The notes beneath the pieces are model-generated. The model searched no databases. It was not told where the DNA came from and saw only the letters and a program-made list of their open reading frames with translations. 25,784 nt of DNA from Globomyces pollinis-pini (Eukaryota > Chytridiomycota > Chytridiomycetes > Rhizophydiales > Globomycetaceae). Both the position numbers and the translations under genes were made by a program. Position 1 is the stretch's first letter; every line of letters starts with the position of its first letter. The stretch spans positions 1 through 25,784 of the forward strand of contig MU621281.1 of assembly GCA_025399215.1 (NCBI GenBank), in the 5' to 3' direction. Positions 10,097-20,471 of this stretch are shown in pieces.

Positions 10097-10396
10097 ATCA
10101 AAAAATAAAATGAAAAAAATTCTTGTTCGTCACAACGTCACAATATTAGAATCCATTCAACTAAAAAGTTGCTTTGAACTTAAGTTTTTTTTATGGATCA
10201 TGAAATTGTTGAAATAAACGCGAATTTTTTTGTAATAGAGAATTGACTGTATGAATTTCAAGAGTCTATTAACAACAGTGTTAACAAATGAATTTAATGA
10301 AATTGTAATGTCAAAGGATTCTTACTTGTACAGTTTCATGATGTTTCATTTTGGTGTCAAAGCAATTTCATTGAATTCTTTTAACTAAAAAAAAAA
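10097..10396. promoter_or_regulatory. Shared divergent promoter between DR1 and the M13-like gene
   Basis: A 300-bp gap between two head-to-head genes. It holds paired cgtcaca copies (cgtcacaacgtcaca, about 10129-10143), which resemble ATF/CREB half-sites, and an AACGCGA element at 10217-10223. A run of A precedes the M13-like ATG. Motif functions are inferred from sequence only. Confidence 0.4.
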
Positions 10397-12383
10397 ATGA
10401 CGATTGAATTATTAAATATGGATTTTTCAATTTCACCTAAATCATCATTTTATCATTTCGTTAATGGTGGTTGGTTAATGAATTCAAAATTACCTAAAAA
10501 TGTGGAAATTTGGAATCCTAAAAATCATTTATTGGCTAATTTAAAAAATTGGATTTCAATCTCTTTAAAAAATAATCAAAGTTCTTTAGTTGCAAATTTA
10601 TTCAAATCCGGTTTAAAAAATATTGAAAATCTTGGATTAAATCCTTTAGTAGATATATTGGATATCATAAATGAAATCGATGGAATTGAAGATGTTATCA
10701 TTGTTGCCGGTGAATTACATAAATTGGGTATCAATGTTTTATGGTATAAAATTTATTATTAACTATATAGGTCCGTACAATCAAATGTAAACTATATCGA
10801 TACCACTAAAAATACAATGTTTCTATCAGAACCAAATTTGGGAATGCCTGATAAATCGTTTTATTTAGATGATTCAAATAGTTTTATCTATAAACGTTAC
10901 GCTACTTATATTCGAAATTTATTAATTACATCCGGTCAAAATGAAGATAATGCTGTAGATGATTCAAACCTGATTATCGAATTTGAAAGAAAATTAGCGG
11001 AATTGATGTTGGATAAACATGAATTAATGGATTTCTCAAAGATCATTACTGGTGTCACTCTAGAAAACTTTCATGATATCAATCCAGAATTGTTTTTTGA
11101 TGCTTATTTATCTGTATTGGGAATGACAGATATAAACACATTATCATTACATCGAATTCAATATTTTTGTGATTTATCTGATTTATTACTTGAAACTCCT
11201 ATTTATACATTAAAATCTTATTTTAAATTTCATTTGTTATCTCATTTCGCTCCTTACCTTTCCAATGACTATGCATCTTTACATTTTGGTTTTATGAAAT
11301 CTACATTGTATGGTATTGAATCTCCATACCCTCGTGAAGAATTTCTTGCTCAAGTGATTTTTGATTTATTACCAGATGCAATAGGAAAACTTTATTATGA
11401 AAACCATTTTGATGAAAATCTCACTTCATTAGCTTATGACTTGATTGATACTCTAGTATTAGCTTTTGAACATCATATACATTCAAATATTTGGATGCAT
11501 GAAGATACAAAATATACTGCTTTGATGAAATTGGATAATTTAGATGTCAAAGTTGGTTATCCTCAAAAATGGACTGATTATACCAATCTGGAACTACAAA
11601 TCGACAGTGATCAACCATTCATTTCAAATATTAAACAAGTGTATCTATTTCGATTTGAAAATATGATGAGTAAAATAAATAAACCTGTTGATCATGAAGA
11701 ATGGGCTGTATCACCACTCTCAATCACAACCAGTATAATTTATTTCATTCATTGTAGGTTATTGTCCAGGTAGAAATGAAATCTATGTTCCAGGCATATT
11801 ATTACAGAATCCTTTCTTTTTTAAGCCTGAAGATGAAAACAGTCACGCATATATGCCCATGAACCTTGGAGCAATTGGTAACATCTTTTTTGATTTTATT
11901 TCAGGTACATTAATTAGTCAAGAGATCAATAATGCATTAATTGGAGTTGGAAGATATTTTGATTCCAATGGAAGTTTATCAGAATGGTGGTTACAAGAAG
12001 ATATCCATCATTTTGAGGTCATGGTAAATCAATTGCTAGCCATGGCTCCACAAACGGAAGAGGGTGATTGGATTGGAGAAAAAGATATTATTGAATTAGC
12101 AGGTGTTGAAATAGCATTTGATGCATTGGAAAGATACCTTGAAAACTATTCTGAATATCAATTGAAACATCCAAAATTCACTCCTATTCAACAATTTTTT
12201 ATTGCTTATACACAAACAAATCGAGCATTGATCAGATCAGATATACCATACGATGAGTTGACTCATGTGAAGCGTGTTAATGGTTTATTATCTAATTTCA
12301 GGCCTTTCTATGAGGCATTTGGAATTACAAAACAAGATCCGATGTTTATTGTAGATGATTGTCGAACTCAAGTTTGGCTTTAA
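10397..12383 (+). CDS. M13 (neprilysin-fold) peptidase homologue, catalytically dead
   Basis: Exons are 10397-10743, 10771-11732, 11758-11877 and 11905-12383; introns are 27, 25 and 27 nt. The product is 635 aa, near the size of an M13 ectodomain. Family landmarks are clear: SPKSSFYHFVNGGWLMNSKL at the start, FLSEPNLGMPDKSFYL, KVGYPQKW, RNEIYVPGILLQNPFF, YFDSNGSLSEWW, and a conserved C-terminal tryptophan (CRTQVWL). The zinc site is destroyed: where the family has HExxH after IG, this protein reads QEINN (about 482-486). The ENxxD motif carrying the third ligand is replaced by GEKDIIE (about 534-540), and the substrate-binding NAxY reads ITTSGY (about 434-439). There is no signal peptide or TM anchor, so it is probably cytosolic. 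A binding or scaffold role is inferred. Confidence 0.88.
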
Positions 12384-12436
12384 AATGCATCAATGAATAT
12401 ACTTGATAAAATACACTTCTTTTTAAATTCTTTTAA

Positions 12437-12453
12437 GACTTGAAGTTCAAGTC
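12437..12453. repeat. 8-bp perfect palindrome downstream of the M13-like gene
   Basis: gacttgaa and ttcaagtc flank a single g, 54 bp after the M13-like stop codon. It may act as an RNA hairpin at the transcript end. Short palindromes also arise by chance in AT-rich DNA. Confidence 0.4.
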
Positions 12454-12573
12454 CACTAGTAACATCATTGCTGTAAATTTGATGGCTTATCATCGGGATC
12501 ATTAACCGATACCGACCGGCCCGCCATTAGTTTAAATACAACTCATTTGAAATTAAATCCAAATCCAATTCTA

Positions 12574-13038
12574 ATGGGACACAAATGTTGTAGAAGAAAC
12601 AAACGTGAATTCAAATTTTCAAATAATCACACAAAATCCATGATGAATGTATGTCAACTATGTAACCAATCCATCACATCTCAAGTAGTTTACCAACAAA
12701 AGAAAAAGAATTGTGTGATGGGTTTAATAGTACAATCTCTATTTTGTACCAAAAAGAATCCTGTCATCAATACATGTAGTACATGTCAATTCAAATATGG
12801 GTTATCTGATGTACCAAATCCTGACTTGAAACCAAATGCAGTAAATGAAATGACAAACCAACATTTGATTCCATTACCGGAAACGAAAATCATTCCAAAT
12901 GATCGCGAGAGTTTAATCAAGACGGAAATGTATTATAATGTTGATGTACAGCAAGAGGATCAAAGCCATTCTATGATGGAATTGGTAGAACCAACTACCA
13001 GTTCTTCTAATGATTTACCACCTCCATATCGTGTTTAA
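12574..13038 (+). CDS. LITAF-like zinc-ribbon protein with C-terminal PPxY
   Basis: One exon, 154 aa from the first ATG. Cysteine pairs at 27/30 (CQLC) and 68/71 (CSTC) flank a stretch of about 37 residues with hydrophobic patches (CVMGLIVQSLFC). This is the layout of LITAF/SIMPLE domains, which bind zinc and insert a short amphipathic segment in endosomal membranes. The N-terminus is basic, with CC at 5/6. The last residues, PPPYRV, form a PPxY motif of the kind bound by WW domains of Nedd4-type ubiquitin ligases; in animal LITAF the PPxY lies N-terminal to the domain. The family match is from cysteine spacing rather than long identity. An unrelated zinc ribbon is the alternative. Confidence 0.55.
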   Translation: MGHKCCRRNKREFKFSNNHTKSMMNVCQLCNQSITSQVVYQQKKKNCVMGLIVQSLFCTKKNPVINTCSTCQFKYGLSDVPNPDLKPNAVNEMTNQHLIPLPETKIIPNDRESLIKTEMYYNVDVQQEDQSHSMMELVEPTTSSSNDLPPPYRV

Positions 13039-13181
13039 AAGTCTCATTTCACTAATAAATCCTGTATTTCTTATAATTTGATTGGACTGTTCTTTCTAGG
13101 TTTCGAGGCAGTACCAAGAGTTTCTATTTTGTTTTCGTGGATTTCATTGAATTTGGAAAGAAAAAGTTCAAGAATTTCTAT

Positions 13182-14645
13182 ATGCCTCAACCGTACCTTC
13201 ATCATTATATCAATGATATGACAATAGCAAAGAAAGATCCTCAATCCTTGGAAATGGATCAAGTTCTCAATCATTTCTCTCAATTTGTCATCTCACAAAA
13301 ATCATTGTTTATAAAATATCCTCCAACGTTCAGTTTCCCTTTATTAAAATATCTCAAATTATTATTGAGTTATATCCCATCGGTGATGGTGGAGAAAATG
13401 GTTTGGATTGGATCGAATTTAAATGTACAAGAAACCTGTCAAACTCTTGAATTTTTAGATATCCTATCAAGTCATTTTGTAAATATTAAATCAATTAGTT
13501 TTGGAGGTTGTTTAAGTCATGGAGAAGTTTCGAATATACTATCACATTTGAACATATCCAACATTCAAATATTATCCTTACCACGAACTCGTTCAATTGA
13601 TTTTACTGATTTCAACGAGTTGTTGATACTATTGAAAATGGGGAATTTGGTGGACATTTCAATATCTTGTGATGGATTCGTTGATGATATGTTGACTCAA
13701 TTGATAACATCATTACATTGCTGTCAAAAACTAAAATCTCTATCTCTCAGTTATTTAACTTTAAATGATGAGGCAGAACATGGATTTACTAATGTATTGT
13801 TGAATGATATGCAATTAACGACTTTAAATTTAAAAGGAGTCCGATTTGAAAATCTTGATTATATTAGATATTATTTGGAACAGACAAAGAGTCTTCAGAT
13901 CTTTGTTTTTGAAAATTGTCAATTGGATTGGCCAGATAGCATTGGGGAGTTGATTACCACTTTGGGTCGAAATAATACCATCATTCAATTATCCTTAATT
14001 GGGGATTGTTGGATATCAGACATGGATTTCATTTTCGAAACATTACAATCAAATCTTTACCTTCAAGATCTTATCATTGGACATACTGAAACAAACTCTT
14101 CAGTCAGTCTATTCTCTCCTGATTTTCTAATCACCTATTTCAAAAACAATCATACATTAAATTCAATATCTATGCCTGGATGTTATATCTCTTACAAACA
14201 AATGTTAAGCGTAATTAATGTGTTAAGATTCAATACTACATTAACATGTTTTGATATAGACTTGAATGTCACTGATGCCGAGAAATTACGACTTCAACCT
14301 CTATTGAACACAAATATGACATTAACAAAAGTATCGGGATTTGAATTAGATACTTGTATACAATCATTACGAGATAAACAATGTAAAGACTTGTTTATTA
14401 TCTCACGATACCTATTAACTATGAAATGTCTTTCATTAGATATTTGTCGAATGATGTTTACGATAACGTTGACACCATGCTTTCGATTGTCAGATCGTTC
14501 ATGTATCATTGAAGTGTTGTTGGATCGATGCAGTATTGGAATGTTTAGGACGGAACACCATCCATTTGATGGTCGAAATTTATTGGTTGCATGTTATCAA
14601 TTACAACAAACAAAATCAGGGAGGTATGGAATCACTCGGAGATGA
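13182..14645 (+). CDS. Leucine-rich-repeat (RNI-like) protein
   Basis: One exon, 487 aa from ATG 13182; the frame is open further upstream to 13077 but contains no earlier ATG. From about residue 60 to 400 the protein is a run of irregular LRRs of the ribonuclease-inhibitor type, for example LKSLSLSYLTLNDEAEHG, LTTLNLKGVRFENL and LNSISMPGCYISYKQM, with about 28-residue spacing. No F-box, NACHT or kinase domain is visible. The N-terminus has a helical segment (LLKYLKLLLSYIPSVMVEKM). The C-terminal 90 residues have no LRR. Such proteins usually serve as protein-binding scaffolds; the partner is unknown. A longer C-terminus to 14818 would need a 50-nt intron from 14622, outside the size range seen elsewhere here. 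Confidence 0.75.
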   Translation: MPQPYLHHYINDMTIAKKDPQSLEMDQVLNHFSQFVISQKSLFIKYPPTFSFPLLKYLKLLLSYIPSVMVEKMVWIGSNLNVQETCQTLEFLDILSSHFVNIKSISFGGCLSHGEVSNILSHLNISNIQILSLPRTRSIDFTDFNELLILLKMGNLVDISISCDGFVDDMLTQLITSLHCCQKLKSLSLSYLTLNDEAEHGFTNVLLNDMQLTTLNLKGVRFENLDYIRYYLEQTKSLQIFVFENCQLDWPDSIGELITTLGRNNTIIQLSLIGDCWISDMDFIFETLQSNLYLQDLIIGHTETNSSVSLFSPDFLITYFKNNHTLNSISMPGCYISYKQMLSVINVLRFNTTLTCFDIDLNVTDAEKLRLQPLLNTNMTLTKVSGFELDTCIQSLRDKQCKDLFIISRYLLTMKCLSLDICRMMFTITLTPCFRLSDRSCIIEVLLDRCSIGMFRTEHHPFDGRNLLVACYQLQQTKSGRYGITRR

Positions 14646-14828
14646 TTTACACGTTGAAATACCAATTTCATAGTTTCTGTATCTATTACCAATTACGTGT
14701 TTACGTTTTTCAATATATACTTCACACTCTACAGTTAGAAGCATTCAGTTTGAGATACAAGTACCATGCTAGTACTTCAGTCATTATTGATATTCATCTA
14801 AATTCTTCCACTTTTTAATTTTTCCTAA

Positions 14829-15723
14829 ATGTTTTCAAGATTAGTTGGAAAGACAGTATTCATGTAAGTGATCATGACTGATATCAGTACTGGAGCAAGT
14901 TCTGGAATTGGTCAAGCATGTGCAGTAGAATATGCAAAAGCTGGATCTAATTTAATTCTTACTGCTAGAAGATTTGAAAGACTTGTTGAATTAAAATCTC
15001 AATTAGCTAAAGATTATCCATCAGTTAAAGTTCATTCTATTGCATTGGATGTTAGACATCGACAAGCTGTTATTGATGCCATTCATGATTTACCTGGAGA
15101 ATTTAAAAATATTGATATATTGGTAAATAATGCAGGTATTCAATGATATCAAATTGATGATTAGGATTGGTTGTAGGTGTAGATCCAGTTGAATCAGTCT
15201 CTGTTGAAGCAATTGATACCATGTTTGATACAAATGTAAAAGGATTATTACATGTCACTCAAGCCATCTTGCCAGGAATGAAAGAACGTTCCAGTGGGTA
15301 CATTGTTAATATCAATAGTATCGCAGGTACTGAAGCTTATCCAAATGGTGGAGGTTATTGTGCATCAAAGGTAAATCTTTATGCTTGGTTTTTATTTGTT
15401 GTATAGCATGCTGTAACAGCTTTAACAAAATCATTAAGACATGAGTTGATCAATACTCCTATTAACGTCATATCTATTGAACCAGGTATGAAATTTAACC
15501 ATATTAATAAATAGGATTGGTTGAGACTGAATTCTCCGTCATTCGATATGGTGGAGATAAAGAGCGTGCAGATGCTGTTTACAAAGGAATGGATCCTTTA
15601 ACTGGACAAGATATTGCAGAGACTGTATTGTTTGCAACTAGTCGTAAACCTCATGTACAAATTGCATCTATGATAGTTTTCCCTACCAATCAAGCTGCTG
15701 CTACTTCAGTGTTTAGAAAATGA
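14829..15723 (+). CDS. NADP-type short-chain dehydrogenase (YMR226C/YdfG-like)
   Basis: Exons are 14829-14863, 14888-15135, 15165-15370, 15407-15485 and 15515-15723; introns are 24, 29, 36 and 29 nt and the product is 258 aa, the standard size. Classical SDR motifs are intact: cofactor loop TGASSGIG, NNAG, catalytic Ser in INSIAGTEAYP and the YxxxK pair in YCASKHAV. ARRFERL after strand 2 carries the arginines that favour NADP. The pattern IAG-EAYP-GG-YCASKHAV and the loop EPGLVETEFSVIR point to the group of yeast YMR226C and bacterial YdfG, which oxidise L-serine, L-allo-threonine and other 3-hydroxy acids or reduce small aldehydes and ketones in the cytosol. The first intron, 24 nt, is the shortest I resolved. 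Confidence 0.92.
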
Positions 15724-15900
15724 ATGATTTAAGTTATAGAACAACAATAAAATCTTCATACGTCTCTGATTGTCATTTAAGAGTATGATAGTCAACTTAA
15801 TGAGTTGAATATGTATCCATTACAGTTCAATAGCTCCAATACTTGCTTTAAATAATTGTCTTTGATTTTGATTTTGTCCCAACGTAAATCTTTTCGTTTG

Positions 15901-18262
15901 ATGCATTCGATAAAGAAAAGACCGATTTCATCCATTCATCAAGATGCATCTAAAAAGAGGATCATCGTAGAAGAAATAACAACTCAATTCAATAACCAGA
16001 ACAGTACTAATGTCGTCATGAATTCCGTAAACTCTCATGAATCTGTTTTAAATCAATTAAATGATGAAGAATTAAAAGATGTTCAACTAATTCAAGAGTT
16101 GCTTTTAAATGAAGGAATGGATGATGATTTGGATTCAACTCCGGATGTTGATATAAATTATCAAGCTATTCAAACAAATTTGGAACAGAATAACCTTAAA
16201 AATCAATTGATAAATGATCCTTCAGAAGAGTATATAATTGTACATCAATAATGGTATTTAGTGAATTTGATCAAATGGATTTGGATGAAGAAACAATGAA
16301 TCAAATGGATTTACAAGCTTCTCAATATATGGGTGATGATAAAATACCACAGAATATAATTTCAATGCCAATTGTTACGAATCAAGTATCGTATCAACAT
16401 TTGGATCGTTTCTCTACTCAAAATGCTCCATTGTCCATGTCTTCTAATAGACCATTACATACTCTACCACAAGGAAACGTTAGAAAGAGTCATTTACTTT
16501 CTAAACCAACTATCCAGTCAGTATTGGGACAAAATCCAAATATTCAGAGATTACAAGATCAATTAGAAAAGGTATTATTAATAGTATAAAATTGAAATAA
16601 TTATGATAGGTATTAACACCCAACTTATTTTTTTGAATTAGATTCAAACTGAATTGGAAAGAACTAAAACAGTCAATAAGCAATTGGAAAATGAACTTTT
16701 ACAACGAACAGGGGAAGTTACTTATGCTAGAAACAAACTCTACCAAATCAATGATATCAATGTAGAATTAAGAAATAATTTGGCAACTCAAAAAATTCAA
16801 TCTCAACTTGAATCTGTAGATATTAAAACTCAACTTGAAGCTGAAATTGATCGATTGAAAACTGATTTGAATTTCAAAGTATGTTTAATATTTAAAAAAT
16901 AGTTTATATAAAGGGACAAGAAATTTTATCATTACAAGCAGCTCGTAGAAGGAATACTACCGTCATTCCTCCACCAACCTTAAGTCATCAATATCCCACT
17001 CCAAAACATGACTCTAAGAGTAAATAATTGAATATTAAATATCATAGATGCCAAAAAGACACAATTCCCAAATTATGATACATTTCAAGATAAATTACCA
17101 ACTAAAAAAGTAACTGTGGGAATAAATACAGAACCTATACAATCTGGTAGTTTGCCATTCGAGAGCGAACTAGACTTCAAAATCAATTTGGAATCTAATA
17201 TTACAATTGTAATTATAATATTTCTGATATCTAGTTATATCAATTAATCAGCTCTCCAAGAACAAATCCAATGGTTGGTCTAGTACTGAACGATAAAGAG
17301 AAAACACTATTGCATCGATACCATTATGAGTATTTGCAAGTTGCACTTGTTATGCCGGATTTGCCACCAGAAGAGTTACTCCCTAGTATCCGAATGATGT
17401 TGGTTCAGTCTTTAGAATCAGTATAATGACTAGAACGCTAATTTTTGTAGCTTTCTTGTATCAAATACCTTCTCAGATTATTAAATCAATTAATTATATT
17501 ATCACAATCTGTTATTGAAGCATTAGTTAATGATTTAGGTAAATGATGGTGTTTTAAAATTTAGAAATAATGATTAATCTTGAAAAAGTATACCTTCAAT
17601 TCCACTTGGATATTCAAATCATGCCCTTATTAGTTCAGATATATTTACCAATAATAGCTCTTCCATCATTTAACATCATGGGGTTAAAATATTTGATCAA
17701 TCCTACGTTTTTCCAGCTCATAGATTCGAATTTCCGTGATCAAGTACCCGTAGTTATCAAGTTGATTGATTTAATGCTACATAGTAATAGATTTTTGATA
17801 AATCTGATAGGAAGATGATCTCATGATTGCTGAAATTGAGCAAGTAATTACATTGGAGAAACTTTTCAACAAGTTATTTGAACAATTGACAGATACCACT
17901 AGTCATGCAAACTTGATGACTTTACAATTAATATCGAATCATATGCCGAATTACAAACATTACATTCAAAATCAATCCAATATTGGAAAAGTTATCAAGA
18001 TCTTGTATAAAGTTACCAATCAAGAATTGGACAATCAAAATCAACGATTAATTTTACATTTATCCATTTGGATTATTCATCAAATATACTCTAATTCTGA
18101 TTCTAATACCCCACCATTTGATATTCGAAATTATACAAATTTAATTACATCCTTGGTTCGATTGTCAAGGCGTACTGAATATCCATCTATTAAAGGTATA
18201 TATATCGATGGTTACTCACTATACTTATAGAGCTAGCCACCAATTTACTTGATTTGTTCTAA
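15901..18262 (+). CDS. ATRIP/Rad26/Ddc2-like checkpoint protein
   Basis: Exons are 15901-16229, 16262-16571, 16642-16878, 16914-17019, 17048-17208, 17235-17420, 17451-17538, 17565-17783, 17815-18195 and 18231-18262, giving 682 aa. ATRIP binds RPA-coated single-stranded DNA and recruits the ATR/Mec1 kinase. Parallels with the family: a basic N-terminus, an acidic patch formed across the first intron (SEDEFDQMDLDEETMNQMD, about 108-126) like the RPA-binding motif, a coiled coil (about 205-300), then a motif like KxxFPxxxSF (KKTQFPNYDTF). A helical alpha-solenoid-like C-terminal half follows. Most introns are 26-35 nt; the gap 16572-16641 is 70 nt and splits exactly into two introns of 38 and 32 nt with no exon between. 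Identity rests on architecture and short motifs, so a different coiled-coil/HEAT protein is possible. Confidence 0.65.
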
Positions 18263-18375
18263 ACAAACTGAAAATATACCCTTCATTTAGTCTTCATCCA
18301 TTGATGCCATAGCATTATACTTTGCTTTTCAAACCAAGAGAATAAAGAATTAACCATAAACGTTTATTAAATATT

Positions 18376-20094
18376 TCAAAGTTGACGTTCATTCAATAGT
18401 TCCAAAATATGTGGAGCAAAGTAAAATTTACTAATTTTGGATTCAGGAACATGTTTAGCACCACGAATAGATTTCAAACAAGTAGTAGCACCACACCAAC
18501 AATCGAAACCTTGACTCATATCCCATTCGGTACTAAATGTTAACGTATAAAGGAATTCACCTTGGATAGAAAAATGTAATTTCATCACCAACTTTTAAAT
18601 CTTTGAGTGCAATTATTTGTTTTGTTTCTGGATCGATTTTGACAGATGGATCACAAGAATGATTCTAATTATAAAAATGAATATTAATTGATTACCATGT
18701 AGACTAATTCTGAATTAAGTTCAATATGTCGATTAGCTCCAAATTGTACAGAAGTCCAACGTTTAATACTTTCTGTGATTCCTTTAATTTCACAAATGAT
18801 TTGATCTTTTTTAAATTCTTTTTTAATCGTAGCTTTGGATGAGAATTCCTTTTCATTGATATGAATTGAAATTAAATCTTCATATACTGGACTAAACTTA
18901 ATTAATTAATATGGTATATACCGTCCTGTGAAAGGTTTACGATAAATACCATCTCTGTCATCAAATAATCTTTCGATATGAGGTGCGAAGTAGAATTTTG
19001 TACGTAAGGATGCAGGTATGCTTTTAGATCCATTGATATTCTTTAAGCAATTGGTTGAGTGACACCAGCAGTCAAAAGGTTGGCTCATTTCCCATTCAGT
19101 ACTATAATGGGTTAAACATTTTTTAAAAAAACCTTGGATAGAAAAAGCTCAGTTCATCATTGACGTTTAAATCCTTTAGGGCATAAATAGCTTGTTCTTC
19201 CGGGTCAATTCGAATACTTGGATCACAAGAATGATTCTAGATATTATTGAATAAGTAGATACCATATAAACCAATTCCGAGTTTAATTCAATGTGTCTAT
19301 TTTCACCAAACTGGACAGATGTCCAAACTTTGAATCCTTCCGTAATACCAACAATATCACAAACTTTTTCACCAGCAGTAAACTTCTTTAGTGTAACTGC
19401 TTTTGAGGAAAAGTCTTGTAGACTTTCTTCTACCTTAATGAGATCAGGGTAAACAGGACTAAGTTTAATATCAACATCTAATTACGCTCCACTGTAAGGT
19501 TTATAATAATTTAACTGATCGCGTTCCTTTAGTAAGTCAACAATATGTTTTGTAAAGTGAAAGTTATTTAGTTTTGATTTTGGAATATTTTTAGCTCCAC
19601 TGATTGTTTTAAGGCATAAACTACTTTGACACCAACAATCAAATGGCTGACTCATATCCCATTCAGTACTACAAAACATTAAGAGATTTTATCTTTACCT
19701 TGGATAGAAGAAACATAGTTCATCTCCAACCTTTAGTTCCTTCATGGCAATAATTTGTTGTTTCTCGCAATCAAGTTTAACACTAGGTTCACAAGAATGA
19801 TTCTAAATGTAAATAAATAGTGGTTTTTTACCATATAAACCAACTCTGAATTTAATTCAATATGACGATTTCGTCCAAATTGAACTGATGTCCAACGCTT
19901 GACACCATCTGTAATTCCTTTAATGTTACAGATAACTTCATCCTGTTTGAAAGCTTTTCTAGTGGTAGCTTTTGAAGAAAAATCAAGTTCACTAACATGG
20001 ATTTGAATTGTATCAGGATAAACAGGTCTATAATAATTAGATTTGATGTTCACAAAGTTTCTGTTAATATGGGGTTGAAGTTGTAAGTTTTCAT
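18376..20094 (-). CDS. Protein with three tandem SET domains
   Basis: Exons are 20054-20094; 19832-20027, 19699-19802, 19486-19668; 19263-19458, 19133-19236, 18922-19101; and 18696-18891, 18561-18664, 18376-18532. All nine introns are 26-31 nt; the product is 486 aa. Each unit of about 160 aa is a complete fungal-type SET plus post-SET module: PVYxD start, RWTSVQFG, RHIELNSELVYM, NHSC(D/E)PS, FFYPSTEW and the FDCWC...CL zinc-binding knuckle. The NHSC and Tyr positions needed for SAM binding and methyl transfer are present in all three. Unit exons are 196/104/183, 196/104/180 and 196/104/157 nt with identical intron positions and phases, so the gene arose by internal duplication. An extra first exon from ATG 20198 (to 20133) would add 22 residues. 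Likely a lysine methyltransferase; substrate unknown. Confidence 0.88.
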
Positions 20095-20386
20095 CTAGAT
20101 TGAGAAACTTACTTTGAAAGATCAAATGGTACTACGTATTCCTGGGTACTTTGCTTTGTTGCTGAATACCCGGCATCTTGGGTGTTTACAATCATCATTT
20201 TCTAGAATTAAAACTTTGTTTAGGTAAGAGATGACGCGCGATGGAATTTTTTTTTCAATCAGATGCTTTTAGTGTATCTTGTGAGACCCATTTTCACATG
20301 ACGAAGGAGTATTTATTGGCATTGGTCGAAAAGGGAAATTGTTGGACCAAATTAATTCAACCAAAGAATTGAATGATTGATGACTG

Positions 20387-20393
20387 ACGCGTT
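20387..20393. promoter_or_regulatory. ACGCGTT (MCB-like) element
   Basis: ACGCGT is the core of the yeast MluI cell-cycle box. It lies between the SET gene start (about 190-290 bp away) and the PAQR stop codon. A second CG-rich patch (gacgcgcg) at 20233-20240 lies about 35 bp upstream of the alternative SET start. CGCG is rare in this AT-rich window. Function is inferred. Confidence 0.3.
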
Positions 20394-20471
20394 TTAACTT
20401 GACCTCAAACTATTGATAGGACCAGGTTTAATTGAAAAAGAATTGTTTATTGATGAAATGAAAAGAGTTAT

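Noticed and set aside
14622..14818. C-terminal extension of the LRR gene through a 50-nt intron
   Set aside because: The frame would fit, but 50 nt is outside the 24-38 nt range of all other introns and the added sequence shows no recognisable motif.
18376..20094. Three separate small SET genes in tandem, each ended by an in-frame stop
   Set aside because: The stops after units 1 and 2 lie within 27- and 30-nt gt...ag segments whose removal rejoins the units in the same phase, at the same position as the intron before unit 1.
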